From contig CM028377.1 of NCBI GenBank assembly GCA_013146195.2, positions 9,896,239-9,960,238 on the forward strand: a stretch of 64,000 nucleotides of DNA, read 5' to 3'. A program made the position numbers and the translations under genes. Shown here one piece after another: positions 45,968 through 57,049 of the stretch. Each line of letters starts with the position of its first letter. Position 1 is the stretch's first letter. Origin of the DNA: Codonopsis lanceolata (Eukaryota > Streptophyta > Magnoliopsida > Asterales > Campanulaceae). The notes beneath the pieces were generated by a model. It was given only the letters and a program-made list of their open reading frames with translations, did not search any database and was not told where the DNA came from.

Positions 45968-46341
45968 GCCTGGCAATTGTAATTCATTACTTATTAACCG
46001 ACCCAATTCAACCCACTAATTACTCAACCTAACCCAACCCATTAATATTTTTGGGTTGAAACGGGTAATCCGTTTCGACCCAATAATATTAACAGATTGA
46101 GTTGGGTCTGGTTAAAGCGGGTCGGACCCGTTATCCATTTTAACCCATAACTTTTTATGCTATAAATTGATATTTGGGGTGGGGGGGATTTTGGGTTGAA
46201 ATGGGTCGACCCATTTCAACCCAATTCATTCTGTCCCAACTCATTTCAACCCGTTTGATATTTGAATTCTAACGGATTTCGACATATTTCAACCAATTAC
46301 TCATTCCAACTCAGCCCATCCAATTGTGAGGCCTACAAATG
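45968..46341. mobile_element. hAT-like element with 34-bp perfect palindrome
   Basis: A segment built of GGGTTGAAA/TTTCAACCC words in both orientations with imperfect ends near GCCTGGCAATTG and CAATTGTGAGGC. At 46,191-46,224 lies a perfect 34-bp palindrome whose left half is TTGGGTTGAAATGGGTC. Alternating GGGT/ACCC content is typical of plant hAT-type MITEs. No clear 8-bp duplication was found. Confidence 0.55.
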
Positions 46342-46544
46342 ATGAACTTCTTTGGTTGACGAAACTAAATCAATATTTAAAGGATCAACTCTTAATTCTA
46401 ACTTTTAATGGTCATTCAGATCGATCATCTGCATTACTAAATTTTGCACTGGCAAAATGCCAAGAAAAAAAAAAAAGGTCTTCTGAAAGTAGACGATGAA
46501 TCTTTAATTAATTTAAACGTGGATCATTGAAATGATCGTTACTA

Positions 46545-46803
46545 CTCCCTCCATTTCTAAATTATCGTCCTTCTTTTATTTTTTGTCCGTTCTAAAATAA
46601 TTGTCTGCTTTGAAACTTACCTTTTTAGAACATAACTTTTACCACTTTACTTTTCCTTCTTTGTCATACTTTAATTATGAGTCACATATACATGGGCTTT
46701 AAAGCAAATTACACATTAAATCAATATAAATAATCAAATCAATTGTTTTTTTCTTAATCTGTATGTCGGGTCAACTAGAACGATAATTTAGGGACGGATG
46801 GAG
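46545..46803. mobile_element. Stowaway-like MITE, 259 bp
   Basis: Ends CTCCCTCCATTTCTAAATTA and (reverse complement of the right end) CTCCATCCGTCCCTAAATTA with flanking TA dinucleotides at 46,543-46,544 and 46,804-46,805. The same length and ends recur at 59,919-60,177. Confidence 0.85.
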
Positions 46804-46916
46804 TATTAATATAATTTAAACATTGAATCTTCAATTTTTTAGATTGTTTTCTTTCTCCCAAAACCACCATATATATTAACATGACATTCAAAAAAGTATA
46901 AATTTGATGCAATTTA

Positions 46917-46921
<5 letters not shown>

Positions 46922-46960
<39 letters not shown>
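46922..46960. repeat. (CT)n microsatellite, 39 bp
   Basis: Uninterrupted CT dinucleotides. The Arg-Glu coding frame across it on the minus strand is not a gene. Confidence 0.97.
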
Positions 46961-46963
<3 letters not shown>

Positions 46964-47642
46964 AAATAAACCAATAAAATAAAATAAAAACTCATTTAAT
47001 TTTTTTAAAAATAACATTTTACATGCTTGTATCTCTTTTAAATTAAACTATAAAATTATAGTTTTGACTTTTGAAGACAAATTAATTATTTTTATAAAAA
47101 AATTGACGTATATTTTTTTAACCATAATATATGTAATTCGTAATAATTTTTGTACACTATGAATTCGTGATTCATGGTTTTTAAAAAATAATAATTAAAT
47201 AAGGTGACAAACATTTGTTTTAAAATAATTAGTTAATTTATATAAGTCAAAAGAAGACAATTATTTTAGGAACAAATGAGTACTTTTAAGAAATAAAAAA
47301 ATGAAGCACTAAAGAAAAACATGAGATTTTTTAAAAAAAATGAAAAATATACTCCATGTGTTCCTAATTTTTTGTCTTATTTAACTCACACACAGATTAA
47401 GAAAAATTAGCTCACTATGTTTACATATTAGTATATAGTAATGCTATGGATACCTAAAGAATATCAATTTTTTAGCATCAAATGAGGTGTCACTTGATGT
47501 GGTACAAAACATAAAATAAAATATTAATATTAATTACGAGCTCGTAATATTAAAGCTTATGTGTATTTTCATAAATATCAGACCTCTTCTTAAAAAGATA
47601 ATATAAATACCATTATTCTGATGGTATGATAAATTAAAAGGG
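46961..47642. other. AT-rich DNA with MITE end fragments
   Basis: No gene. TTTTAGGAACAAATGAGTACT (about 47,264-47,284) and ACTCCATGTGTTCCTAATTTTT (about 47,351) look like facing ends of two degraded members of the CTCCCTCCGTTCC MITE family. Confidence 0.5.
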
Positions 47643-47682
47643 CTTCAAATTTGTTGTCCCCTATTCCTATCCCATTACCTGT

Positions 47683-48000
47683 CACACCAATCGATGGTCG
47701 CCACGTGTTCAATTGGTTTTTACCCCACGTAAGCCTCCTAACCCTTCAGTCATCTATCAACGTTAGACTCCTAATCCTTCCTTCCGTTAAGTCGGTTAGG
47801 GTAAAAATAAAATTGGGAAAAAACATGTCTAACAGTTACGGAGAAAACTAAGCCGGTAGACAAGTCGTTCGTCCACCTTTGCAGATTATCGATAAATAGT
47901 TGACGCAACCACCACCACCCTCCCTTGCCCTTGCCGATCTACCATGGAGCTGCCCTATTAAATCCTTAAATCAGTCGTGCAAATCTGTCTTGCTCTCTTA
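47683..48000 (+). repeat. Left terminal inverted repeat of MULE
   Basis: Runs from CACACCAATCGATGGTCGCC to AGTCTTGCTCTCT-like sequence and pairs with 53,111-53,444. It includes CGTTAGACTCCTAATCC and ACATGTCTAACAGTTACGG, identical in the inverted partner. An apparent open frame (47,651-47,851) is only the repeat read through and is not a gene. Confidence 0.92.
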
Positions 48001-48220
48001 CCCTCTCTCTCGCCCTTGTCGGTCTGCCATGCTGCCCAAATGGAACAAATTCATCATGCTCTCTCGAGGAAACTCTCTATCTCTCTCTACCCAAAATCAG
48101 TCATGCACTAGAATCCCATGTGATTTCCTGCAAACTCTCTATCTCTCTCTACCCCTCCCTCCCCCATTCTCTGTAGGGTCGCTCCCAATCGAACCTAACA
48201 AATTTCAGCCTCTCTAAGGT

Positions 48221-51066
48221 ATGGATGTAAATAATACTTTCGATGGTAATCCTCCATCATGCCGTCGGTTGGACTTTGAAGTGGTTGGGGATTCACCTAG
48301 AAACGAAGGTAGTTGTGATAAAATATTTGATTGTGCATCAGAAAATATTGAGGGGATAAATATTGGGAAAATTCACATGAAAATGTAGAAGGAAGATATT
48401 CTGCAGATTGGGATGGATTTTGAAACAGAAGAAGCTGCTCATATATTTTATAACGATTACGCAAAGAAAGCGGGTTTTGGTACTCGAGTAAGTAAAGTAC
48501 ACACAGACAGAAGTGGCAAGATATTAGATAGAATATTTTGTTGTAATCGTGAAGGCCATCGGGGAAAAGATTAACGAGCTGCCAATGTAAAAGTTCATCG
48601 TTCTGAGACACGATGTGGCTGTCGAGCCATGTTGAAAGTTAACTATCGGATGAATGGTAAGTATCAGGTAACTAATTTTGTTGTTGAGCATGTTCATTGT
48701 CTAACTACTCCAAGTAAGTTATTTATATCGGTCCCATCGAAAGATTGCTCCTGCTCAAGCAGCTGAAGCAAATATGGTTCATAACTCGGGAATTCGTCCA
48801 ATGGAAGCTTTTGAATATATGTCGAGACAAGTTGGTGGACGTGAGAATCGTGGGTTTATTCCACTAGATTACAGGAATTATTTGAGATATAAACTAACTA
48901 TGGAAATGAAGGTAGGTGATACTTGAGGTGTACTGGAATACTTGCAAAGAATGAAGACAAAGGATCCGAATAACTTTTATGCAATACAAGTTAATGAGAA
49001 TGACTTGATCACAAACATCTTTTGGGTGGATGCTATGATGATGGCAGATTATTCTTGTTTCGGTGATGTGGTTTGCATTGATACAACTTACAAAAAAGCA
49101 TAAAAACGGTCGCCCAATTGCATTATTTGTTGGGGTAAATCATCACAAGCAGACTACTATTTTTGGTGTTGCTTTGTTGTATGATGAAGCACACGAAACT
49201 TTTATATGGTTATTTTCCACTTTTGCGAAGGCTATGCCTGGAAAAAAAACCTAAGACTATTCTAACCGATCAAGGTTCAGGAATAGTTAAAGGATTAGCT
49301 TCAGAATGACCTGAAGTGTTTCATCGTCTATGTATTTGGCATATATATCAGAATGTGGCCATGAGTCTGAGTGTTGTATTTGGAAGGTTTAAAGACTTTG
49401 CAAAAGATTTTAGTAGTTGCATATATGATTATGACGAAGAGGAGGAACTTATAGGAGCATGGAATGGGATGCTTCATAAATATAATCTCCATGAGAATGA
49501 ATGGTTGAACCGTTTGTTTAGGATAAAAGAAAAATGGGCATTAGTTTATGGTCGACAAACTTTCTGTGAAGACATGACTACCACTCAGCGAAGTGAGAGT
49601 ATGAGCAGTATGATAAAAAGGTATGTTAGTTATAAGCATGACTTATTGCAATTTTTTCATCATTTTGAGAGATTAATTAATGAACGTCGGTGTGAAAAAT
49701 CCATTGCAGATTTTCGGGAGTATAGTTCTATTCCATCTATTTCATTCCCAGTGGAAATTTTGAAGCATGCTGAAACTGTGTACACATTAGAAGCATTCAA
49801 GTGGTTTCAAGGAGAATTGTGTAAGGCGCATGATTGAAGTGTGCACTGTTTAGATGAGTCTGGGACAATTGCCAAATATAATATTACTCCTTATCGTAAG
49901 AATTAACACCATATTGTCACATGTGATTTATCAGAAGGCACCATTTCATGTAGTTGTAAGAAGTTTGAATTCTCGGGAATGTTATGTTCACATGCATTGA
50001 AAGTTCTTAATTCGAAAAATATGGTTAAGATTCCTGAGCAATACATATTAAAAAGGTGGACAAAAGGAGCAGAGAAAAGGATTGTAATGACTAACTCTGC
50101 GAGTACTACAGTCGAAGGAGATCCAAAGGCAATGATGGTAATATTTTACAAAAATTTGTGTCGATTGTATACTCAGTTAGTAACTAGAGCTTCGGGAAAT
50201 GAACGTTCATATGAAATTGCTAAATGTGGCATTGAAACTTTGATGGAACAAGTGGACTTGAGCTTGGATAAAGTGAATGAAAATCCTCCTGAGAAACATC
50301 CAAAGACCCATGTTGATGATACTCTTGGTGATGGTAGCATTCCTAAGTGAAAGGAATTAAACCAAAGCCATCGGGTGCTAGTAAATCTAGCAAGAGGCCA
50401 AAAGGGGCTTTAGAGAGAGCCATTAGAAAGAATAAATCTAAAGGAAAAAATAAGCCTACCGTTTGCAATAATAATATGGATTTTGTATATGATGTAGTTG
50501 AAGAAGATGAAGAATTGAGATTTAATCAGGTGTGTTTTCCAATCCTAATATAGCATTTTTGTTGTTTATTTAAATTAACTTTATAATGTAGTCTTAAAAA
50601 TGAAAATTGTCTTCTAATTAATTTATTCATCTTCATAATAGTTACTTTAACAATCACTTAGTTGTTTATAATTTCTTTTTTTGTTAACTTCAGCCACAAC
50701 AGAACGTCGTTGATAGATTCTGTCCAAAGTTCCATGATTGGGTCTGTATCATCTCAATTACCACCCTCACTACATGGGGTTTCACCTCACTTTCCACCCT
50801 TAATACAGCCACCGCTCACACAGGTAATCTTTTCTCCGGTGATGATAAGATGCTTATTCACTGTTTTGTTAAGTCACACTTTCATACATTAAACAACCCT
50901 TAACATTTCTTTTTGTGACAGCTCATTCAACCACAAATGTACCACGATGATTACTTTGCCAGAAATCAACAACATGCTGCCACAAACATGGTAAGCATGC
51001 CACCACAAGGATACCAAGGATGGGTTGCTTTGAAAAGATCTAACCCAAATATTCTAAAGGAGTGAG
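48221..51066 (+). pseudogene. FAR1/FRS-type MULE transposase
   Basis: ATG at 48,221. The FAR1 DNA-binding domain reads MDFETEEAAHIFYNDYAKKA, then CCNREGHRG and TRCGCRAMLKVNYRM, closing with VEHVHC (about 48,411-48,705). The transposase core has WVDAMMMADYSCFGDVVCID (about 49,027), LCIWHIYQN and a long helical region (49,316-49,837). The SWIM finger is CSCKKFEFSGMLCSHALK (49,949-50,000). Later exons (about 50,693-50,822 and 50,922-51,066) end in SNPNILKE and a stop. Stops near 48,388 and 48,574, and frameshifts near 48,735, 49,098 and 49,250, show it is inactive. Family members either transpose or, when domesticated (FHY3/FAR1/FRS), act as light-signalling transcription factors. The flanking inverted repeats make this one an element. 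Confidence 0.9.
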
Positions 51067-51168
51067 AATTCAAGCAGCTTTTGACTTGAGAGATTTAACT
51101 TTTATAGCAAAACATGAGATGGCATTGATTAATGTTTTGATTTGAACAATATAATTTATTGGTGTTCC

Positions 51169-51943
51169 TAAAGTTTTTGACTTCAAACGAGTTCATGCAA
51201 TGGCTAATTTTGTTCAAGGTTATTACATTGTGGCCTTTTAAAGATAATTTTACTGTATTTAGATACAGTTTTGTTGCAGTTAAGTTTTCTTAAGCAACTA
51301 AAATTACAGTTTTGCTACAATTTTGTTCATTGTTATTGCTTCAGGACATTTCTCTACTGTAGCTTACTAGAATTTTACAATATCACGTTTGGAGACAGTG
51401 CAACCCTGATAACCAATTACTTGCTTAAAATATCATGTCCAGTTCAGGCATTTCTTCGTAGATGCCTTGATCAGGAGCTTCACCGTGATGAAAGGGGTGA
51501 GATGTATGCAATATAGAGCTTCACATTTGCTACAATATTCTCAACAAATGAAGCTAAAGTTTTTGACTTCAAACGAGTTCATGCAACGGCTAATTGTGTT
51601 CAACGTTATTACATTGTGGCCTTTTAAAGATAATTTTAATGTATTTAGATACAGTTTTGCTGCAGTTAAGTTCTCATAAGCAACTAAAATTACGGTTTTG
51701 CTACAATTTTGTTCATTGTTATTGCTTCAGGACATTTCTCTATTGTAGCTTACTGGAATTTTACAATATCACGTTTGGAGACAGTGCAACCCGCATAACC
51801 AATTACTTGCTTAAAATATCATGTCCGATTCAGGCATTTCTTCGTAGATGCCTTGATCAGGAGCTTCACCGTGATGAAAGGGGTGAGATGTATGCAATAT
51901 AGAGCTTCACATTTGCTACAATATTCTCAACACATGAAGCTAA
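51169..51943. repeat. 385-bp tandem duplication inside MULE
   Basis: CTAAAGTTTTTGACTTCAAA starts at 51,169 and again at 51,554. The two copies are about 97 percent alike over the full period, so the duplication is recent. Each contains the same short open frame (FRTFLYCSLLEFYNITFGD), which I do not recognise and regard as chance or captured sequence. Confidence 0.93.
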
Positions 51944-52115
51944 CAATGAAGCAGCTTCATCCGAAGCCATTGCCTTCTTTCTAATATTTCTGCTATCATA
52001 CCACACCAAGCAAATTGCAGCACTAACTATAACATCAACCGGAAAATTCAAATCACGCTCTACGTAACTTGTGCTCCTTTTATCTCCATTGCAAGAATTT
52101 TTTGGTAAGTGCAAT
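51944..52115 (-). pseudogene. Unidentified coding-like fragment in MULE
   Basis: The minus strand has an open frame with DLNFPVDVIVSAAICLVWYD and RNIRKKAMASDEAASLLA. It looks like genuine protein sequence but I do not recognise the family. Lying between the transposase gene and the poly(A) polymerase exons, it may be a second captured fragment. Confidence 0.35.
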
Positions 52116-52544
52116 AGAGTTTCAGAATAAAATTGTAATCGAAATGATTATAAACAATTATATTCTGCTGCAATTAAAATGAAAGACAACTATGTTATCA
52201 TTGCAGCAGAGGAGGCAAGACAAAATTAGAAATTCAGTTATGTACTAATTGGAATAAGAATATTAAGGTTATACTCGTGAAATTTATGAAAAACTTCCCA
52301 ACAATTTTTCCTTCAACTTTGTAAACATTTTACTAGCATAGTGAACGTTCTTATAGAAGGCACACATTTGCAGCACCAAAATGTTATAAGAGAAATTAAC
52401 TGGATGCAACTTGATATCGCAATGTTGCAACTGCATTTCACTTATAATAAATTCTGCAGCTGAATCCCTAATGAAGGTACTGGAAAGCTAGCATCATTAT
52501 CTAAACTCTACACATCAGGTTTCTGATCCTTCTTATGAGCACAG

Positions 52545-52973
52545 TCCAGAGGGCTTAAGAAGAAGAGGACTAACTTGGATTTTCTGTATGGGATCCTTGT
52601 AAAAAACCAAGGGACGGAACTCACCAAATGCCAATTATAACACCTGCTTATCCATGCATGAATTCGAGTTATAATGTCTTGATCAGTACTCTCTGTGTTA
52701 TGACAGAGCAGTTCCAATTTGGTAATAAGACTTGCGAGATAAGAAAGTAGAGAGATTTCTGACTTTGTCCGGTAATAATCTTAACAATTGTCTAATAATA
52801 TGCTACCTTATTCTTGCCCACATTCAGGAGATAGATATGAATAAAGCACGCCGGAAGGCATTGTTTGATCCATATATGTTCTTCAAGAGCTACAAAAACA
52901 ATCTGCAGGTTGACATAATTGCAACTGATTCTAATGACCTACAAATAGATCATTCAACACAACTTTCTCATCT
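52545..52973 (+). pseudogene. Captured poly(A) polymerase exons
   Basis: Exon a (about 52,545-52,718) reads EEED, stop, LGFSVWDPCKKPRDG, MPIITPAYPCMNSSYNV and MTEQFQFGNK. Exon b (52,829-52,973) follows an acceptor CACATTCAG and reads EIDMNKARRKALFDPYMFFK then SYKNNLQVDIIATDSNDL, followed by a perfect donor GTAAGT. These are the central domain and start of the RNA-binding region of canonical plant nuclear poly(A) polymerase (PAPS family). The intron between them keeps its acceptor, but the donor has become GAG|ATAAG. With genomic introns inside a MULE, this is a Pack-MULE-type DNA capture. Frameshift-free stretches alternate with two in-frame stops. Confidence 0.92.
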
Positions 52974-53110
52974 GTAAGTAAAAGTAATCACTTCCACCAC
53001 TATAAATACATTCACCTACAAAGAATGCAAATAAGGAGAAGATAGGTTGTTAATAGAATTGGCTTTGGTGCAATGATAATCAAATAGAACAAGGCTTCCA
53101 TATTGCTTTG

Positions 53111-53444
53111 TGAGAGAGCAAGACTAATTTGCACGACTGATTTTGGGATTCGTCCCTAATTTTGGGATTCAATAGGGCAGCTCCATGGTAGATCGGTTAG
53201 GGCAAAGGAGGGTGGTGGTGGTTGTGTCGACTATTGATCGATAATCTGCAAAGTTAGACGAACGGCTTGTATACCATCTTAGTTTTCTCCGTAACTGTTA
53301 GACATGTTTTTTCCCAATTTTTTCACCCTAACTGACTTAACGGAAGGAAGGATTAGGAGTCTAACGTTGATAAATGACAGAAGGGTTAGGAGGCTTAAGT
53401 GGGGTAAAAACCAATTGAGCACGTGGCGACCATCGATTGGTGTG
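53111..53444 (-). repeat. Right terminal inverted repeat of MULE
   Basis: Inverted partner of 47,683-48,000, with small indels such as an extra AATCCCAAAATTAGGGACG segment near 53,140-53,175. The open frame 53,279-53,482 on the minus strand is the mirror of that on the left and is not a gene. Confidence 0.92.
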
Positions 53445-53576
53445 CACATGATTTTTTTTATAAACTTATTTAATCTGTTCAATCTGGACCGTCAATTGTG
53501 TTTAGCACAATTCGATCAGACCCGACAGTTAGATAGTGAGTTGTATTAAAATATAGATGGACTTACACATTAAGGA

Positions 53577-53705
53577 ACTAAAAGTGATGTATCTAAATGC
53601 AAAGATGACACATTTAAAATCAAAAAACGACACATTTAAAGGTGAAATGACATATTTAAAGACAAAAATGACATTTTTAAAGGCAAAACTGAAACATTTA
53701 ATGTC
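53577..53705. repeat. Short tandem repeat around GACACATTTAAA
   Basis: Six degenerate units of about 20 bp (GATGACACATTTAAAATC, CGACACATTTAAAGGTG and so on) follow one another. No coding capacity. Confidence 0.75.
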
Positions 53706-54766
53706 AAAACGTTGACGGTTCTCATTTATAAAATTTGAGGAGTAGCATTGTAATTGTCAAAAGTTGAGAGGTGACACTGCAATTTTTGAACTTTTGACTC
53801 ATTTAACATGAATATACTCATCTGTATGCCTGCATATTAGACTTTACAAAAATGGACTTTTTCACTTAAACGGGGAATATGTCAAAATATGTTTATGACG
53901 CTCAAGTATATATCAAATTCCCTAATACACTCAATGTTAAAATTTTCTCAACTTCATGCATAATGTTGCCATTTGTATCATTTTATCCCTCTCTCAATCG
54001 GTGTAGAAATAGTAACGAAAATTAACGTAGGAGTGATGGCTATTTTGTTCATTTCATTCTAGGGTGTGTGGTGGGATTTGGTTATGAATTAATCATTCAA
54101 TTACATTTGATATTTAGGATATTTTGAATTAAAAATTAATATCTAACAATTACAAATTTACAGAAATTCAATTTTTTTTATAAAAATTAAAAAAATATAA
54201 AATAAAATTTGGTAACCACTCGATATTTAAGATATTTTTAATCAAAGTGTTTATAACAACAAATTTATATATTTTTATAAAAATTAAAACATATTATAAA
54301 ATAAAAATAAATTATCATTAATCGATTATTTACACATATTCATGTTAAATATAATTTCACTGTTTGGTAACTATTTAATACTTAAGATATTCTTGAATTA
54401 TAAATATATCTTTAAAAAAATTAAAACGTACAAATAAAAATAAAAACTGGTAACCATTTTGTATTTATGGACTAATAAATCGAATTACCATCCTTTCCCT
54501 TCTCATTAAGCAGTCTCACAGATCCAATGATTAATTTCCAAACTATTGACTATAGAGGACTGAGGAGGCACATACAAGTTGCACAATTGCAACAGATATC
54601 TACTTCCAAAATTCTTGGAATAATTACAAGCCGGTACATTTTTTAAAATATTTTTTCAAATCAATCCAGCCATTTTTTAGACATATCTTTTAGGTACATT
54701 TTTGGGGTAAAAAATACATCACTACCCCCAATTATCATGCTGATCGTATTCCCCCCAATTAACACC
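53706..54766. other. AT-rich intergenic DNA
   Basis: No gene recognised on either strand. The segment separates the MULE from the SINE1-like pseudogene. Confidence 0.6.
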
Positions 54767-55570
54767 ATTTCCCGAAAAGAGTCTGGCTTATCTTCTGGGG
54801 AATACACAATCTCACTCTTCGAAGTTCTTGCTCGTGTTCATGGCCCGAAAATTGTCTCGCAGATTGATAACATTATGTCCACCATCGTTAAGACCCTAGC
54901 TTCGAGTGCTGGCTCTTTTGCTCTTCACCAGGCATGCTCAAAGGTGGTTCCAGCTATTGCAAGGTATGGGATTGACCCAACCACAACAGAAGACAAGAAA
55001 AGGCATATCATTCATTCTCTTTGCAAGCCTCTTTCTCGATTCTCTTTTGGTTAGCCAAGACAACTTATCTTCGGTGCGCTGCTCTCGCTTGAAGTCTCTA
55101 GTGGACTCGATAACCGGCGTTTTGCCTCGTGAGATGGTGAATGAGGTTTGTCAAAGAGTTGTTAAGCTTCGGAGAAGCATATGCACACCAATTCACACAT
55201 TGCTTTAGTCATGGCTTTGGCCAAGCATAATAGTTTAACTGTTGAAGCATATGCAAGATTGCTCATACAATCTGGTGTAGGGATTTTGAATTTGGGGGTA
55301 TCAGAAGGAAATTCCCAAAAACGATTGTCGGCTATTCAGATGGTGAATTTCGATGAAGTGTTTGGATTCTAAAAGCATAATATCTCGAGCTTGGGGTTGT
55401 TATTGAGGCGATGGAGAAATGTCGGCCTAATCGATGGCCTTTGTCAAAGGAGCCGCTTTTGAAGCACTACAAACAAAGAAGAAGAATAGCAACAGAGAAA
55501 GCGCCAAAATTTGATAGGGATTTAGGTTCGATAACCGGGTCAAATTCGGTAAGGGAGAGAACATGAGGCA
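54767..55570 (+). pseudogene. SINE1/SINE2-like nuclear-envelope ARM protein pseudogene
   Basis: Successive frames read SSGEYTISLFEVLARVHGPK, IMSTIVKTLASSAGSFAL, PAIARYGIDPTTTEDKKRHI then IHSLCKPLS (to about 55,040), ALVMALAKHNSLTVEAYARL (about 55,204) and LGVSEGNSQKRLSAIQMVNF (about 55,292). KGAAFEALQTKKK (about 55,447) and DLGSITGSNS (about 55,519) follow. This is the armadillo-repeat body of plant SINE1/SINE2, KASH-type outer nuclear membrane proteins that bind SUN proteins and actin. Several frameshifts occur at about 55,040, 55,180 and 55,340. The N-terminus and the C-terminal KASH tail are absent. No intron is visible, so it may be processed, but I cannot compare exon positions here. Confidence 0.85.
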
Positions 55571-55850
55571 AAATAGATGGGGTTCTCGAGATCAATCCCT
55601 CGCATCGCATCGCCGTAATCACGCACCATGGATTCATTTGGTGGATACACTCCATGAGGCGAACAAGGAGGGAGCACAAGGAGATGGGGAGGTGGGGAAG
55701 GGTTCTTAGGGATTTGCAGAGAAAATGTCGTGTGTTCTTAAGTTCTTAAGATTTTTAAAATGAAGAGAGATTGCGAGCATAAAGTTGGCAAAGTTCGTTG
55801 TGTTGTGCATGAAGATGAAGAGATTGCATAAAGGCAAGGCATCGCATGAA
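55571..55850. other. No gene; transition to simple repeats
   Basis: Possible trailing sequence of the SINE1-like pseudogene at its left, then G/A-rich DNA. Nothing further recognised. Confidence 0.5.
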
Positions 55851-56115
55851 GTTTTGGCATAAAGTCAAGGCATGCCAAGGCCCGGCATTTTGGCATCAAG
55901 AATAATGGTGGGCAATAATTGGGCATCGGCATTTTGGCATCGGCAATCATCGAAGAATAAGATCGAGTTTTTTTGGCATCGATTTGGCATCGGCATTTTT
56001 GGCATCGGCATCGATATTTTTGGCATCCCGATGTAGGCATCGGCATTTTTGGCATCAACAATTTTTTGGCATCGATTTTTGAATTAATGATCCCGAAGAT
56101 TTGCATTGGCATCAA
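55851..56115. repeat. TTTGGCATCGGCA simple repeat
   Basis: At least ten irregular copies of TTTGGCATC, many extended to GGCATCGGCATTTTTGGCATC, spaced 9-20 bp. The Cys/Lys-rich frame on the minus strand is produced by the repeat and is not a gene. Confidence 0.85.
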
Positions 56116-56459
56116 CAATATTTTTGAGTTTTCATTAATGGCATTTTTGTCATTTGACAAGCAATTTGTAGTTTTATGAAATGTGCAAAAAATTAATGGT
56201 TCTAGATGAAAACATGTTTTAAAAATTGTACCCACTTGAAATTCCCCCAAAATTCTTTCTAATAAATATATTTTATTATTTTATCCTTATTTTTCTATCG
56301 AATTTAATTATGGACACATGTACTAGGGTATTAAAGATATTCACATAATACATTCATATTTATAATACAGTTAATTATTTTTTTCTTAAATGGTACTGTG
56401 TAGGGTCAAAGATGGTAATTATTTAGGGATAGGGGGAGTTGACTTCAATCAAATAGATA

Positions 56460-56628
56460 TTCTCTCGTCCCAAAATAATTATCTTGTTTGAAACTTTTCT
56501 TTTTTAAAATTCATTTTTTACCAATTTACTCATACTTTTGAATTCTACTAAATATAATAATCAAGTCAATTATTTTTCTTAATATGTTTGCATGGTCAAA
56601 CCAAACAATAATTTTGAGACGGAGGTAG
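56460..56628. mobile_element. Stowaway-like MITE
   Basis: Ends TTCTCTCGTCCCAAAATAAT and AATAATTTTGAGACGGAGGTAG are inverted relatives, flanked by TA. It is a degraded member of the 46.5-kb family. Confidence 0.7.
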
Positions 56629-56634
56629 TATATA

Positions 56635-56753
56635 CTCTCTCAGTCTCTCTGTTTCGGATAAAGAACCTCTGTTTGAAAATCAATTTTTTAAGAAAATGAT
56701 ATTTTTAATAGTGCTTTAGTAATGGATTTTTTGTACGAAGCAGAGGGAAGGAG
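56635..56753. mobile_element. Short TA-flanked MITE, 119 bp
   Basis: Ends CTCTCTCAGTCTCTCTGTTT and CGAAGCAGAGGGAAGGAG form an inverted pair, with TA on both sides. It abuts the previous MITE within a few bases, a nested or tandem arrangement. Confidence 0.65.
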
Positions 56754-57049
56754 TATATGACAAAGTATTCACAAATCACAACAAAAAAAATAATTACTCA
56801 TATCTATTTATTTATTTTCCAATTACGGGGTTTTATGGCTAAGAAAGGATTTCATCACTTGACACCAAGACTCAAAGACGACCGTACGATCAATTATGCC
56901 GATTTCGTGAGATATTTCTTGCCAACTTAAGAAATTAATATAGTAAAAATTAAATTATATTGACAAAACAGACGTGGGTTCGTAAATATACTGCAGATGT
57001 GGACTTTTAAGTATATATGTTTTTAAATAAGGTAAAAATATAGGTAAAA

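Larger units (their letters stand above)
47643..53444 (+). mobile_element. Jittery/FAR1-type MULE with long TIRs and captured host DNA
   Basis: About 5.8 kb bounded by terminal inverted repeats of about 320-330 bp (47,683-48,000 and 53,111-53,444) that enclose a FAR1-like transposase gene. Downstream lie a 385-bp tandem duplication, an unidentified coding fragment and two exons of poly(A) polymerase. The left side extends about 40 bp further to GCTTCAAATTTG (47,643), which resembles the MULE-MITE end at 44,707. The right side lacks those 40 bp, so the right end is truncated and no target duplication can be matched. Confidence 0.85.

Noticed and set aside
47651..47851. Small open frame with close homologue at 53,279-53,482
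   Set aside because: The similarity is due to terminal inverted repeats of the MULE, not to paired genes.
55738..56250. Met/Pro/Cys-Lys rich minus-strand protein
   Set aside because: Encoded by the TTTGGCATCGGCA simple repeat.
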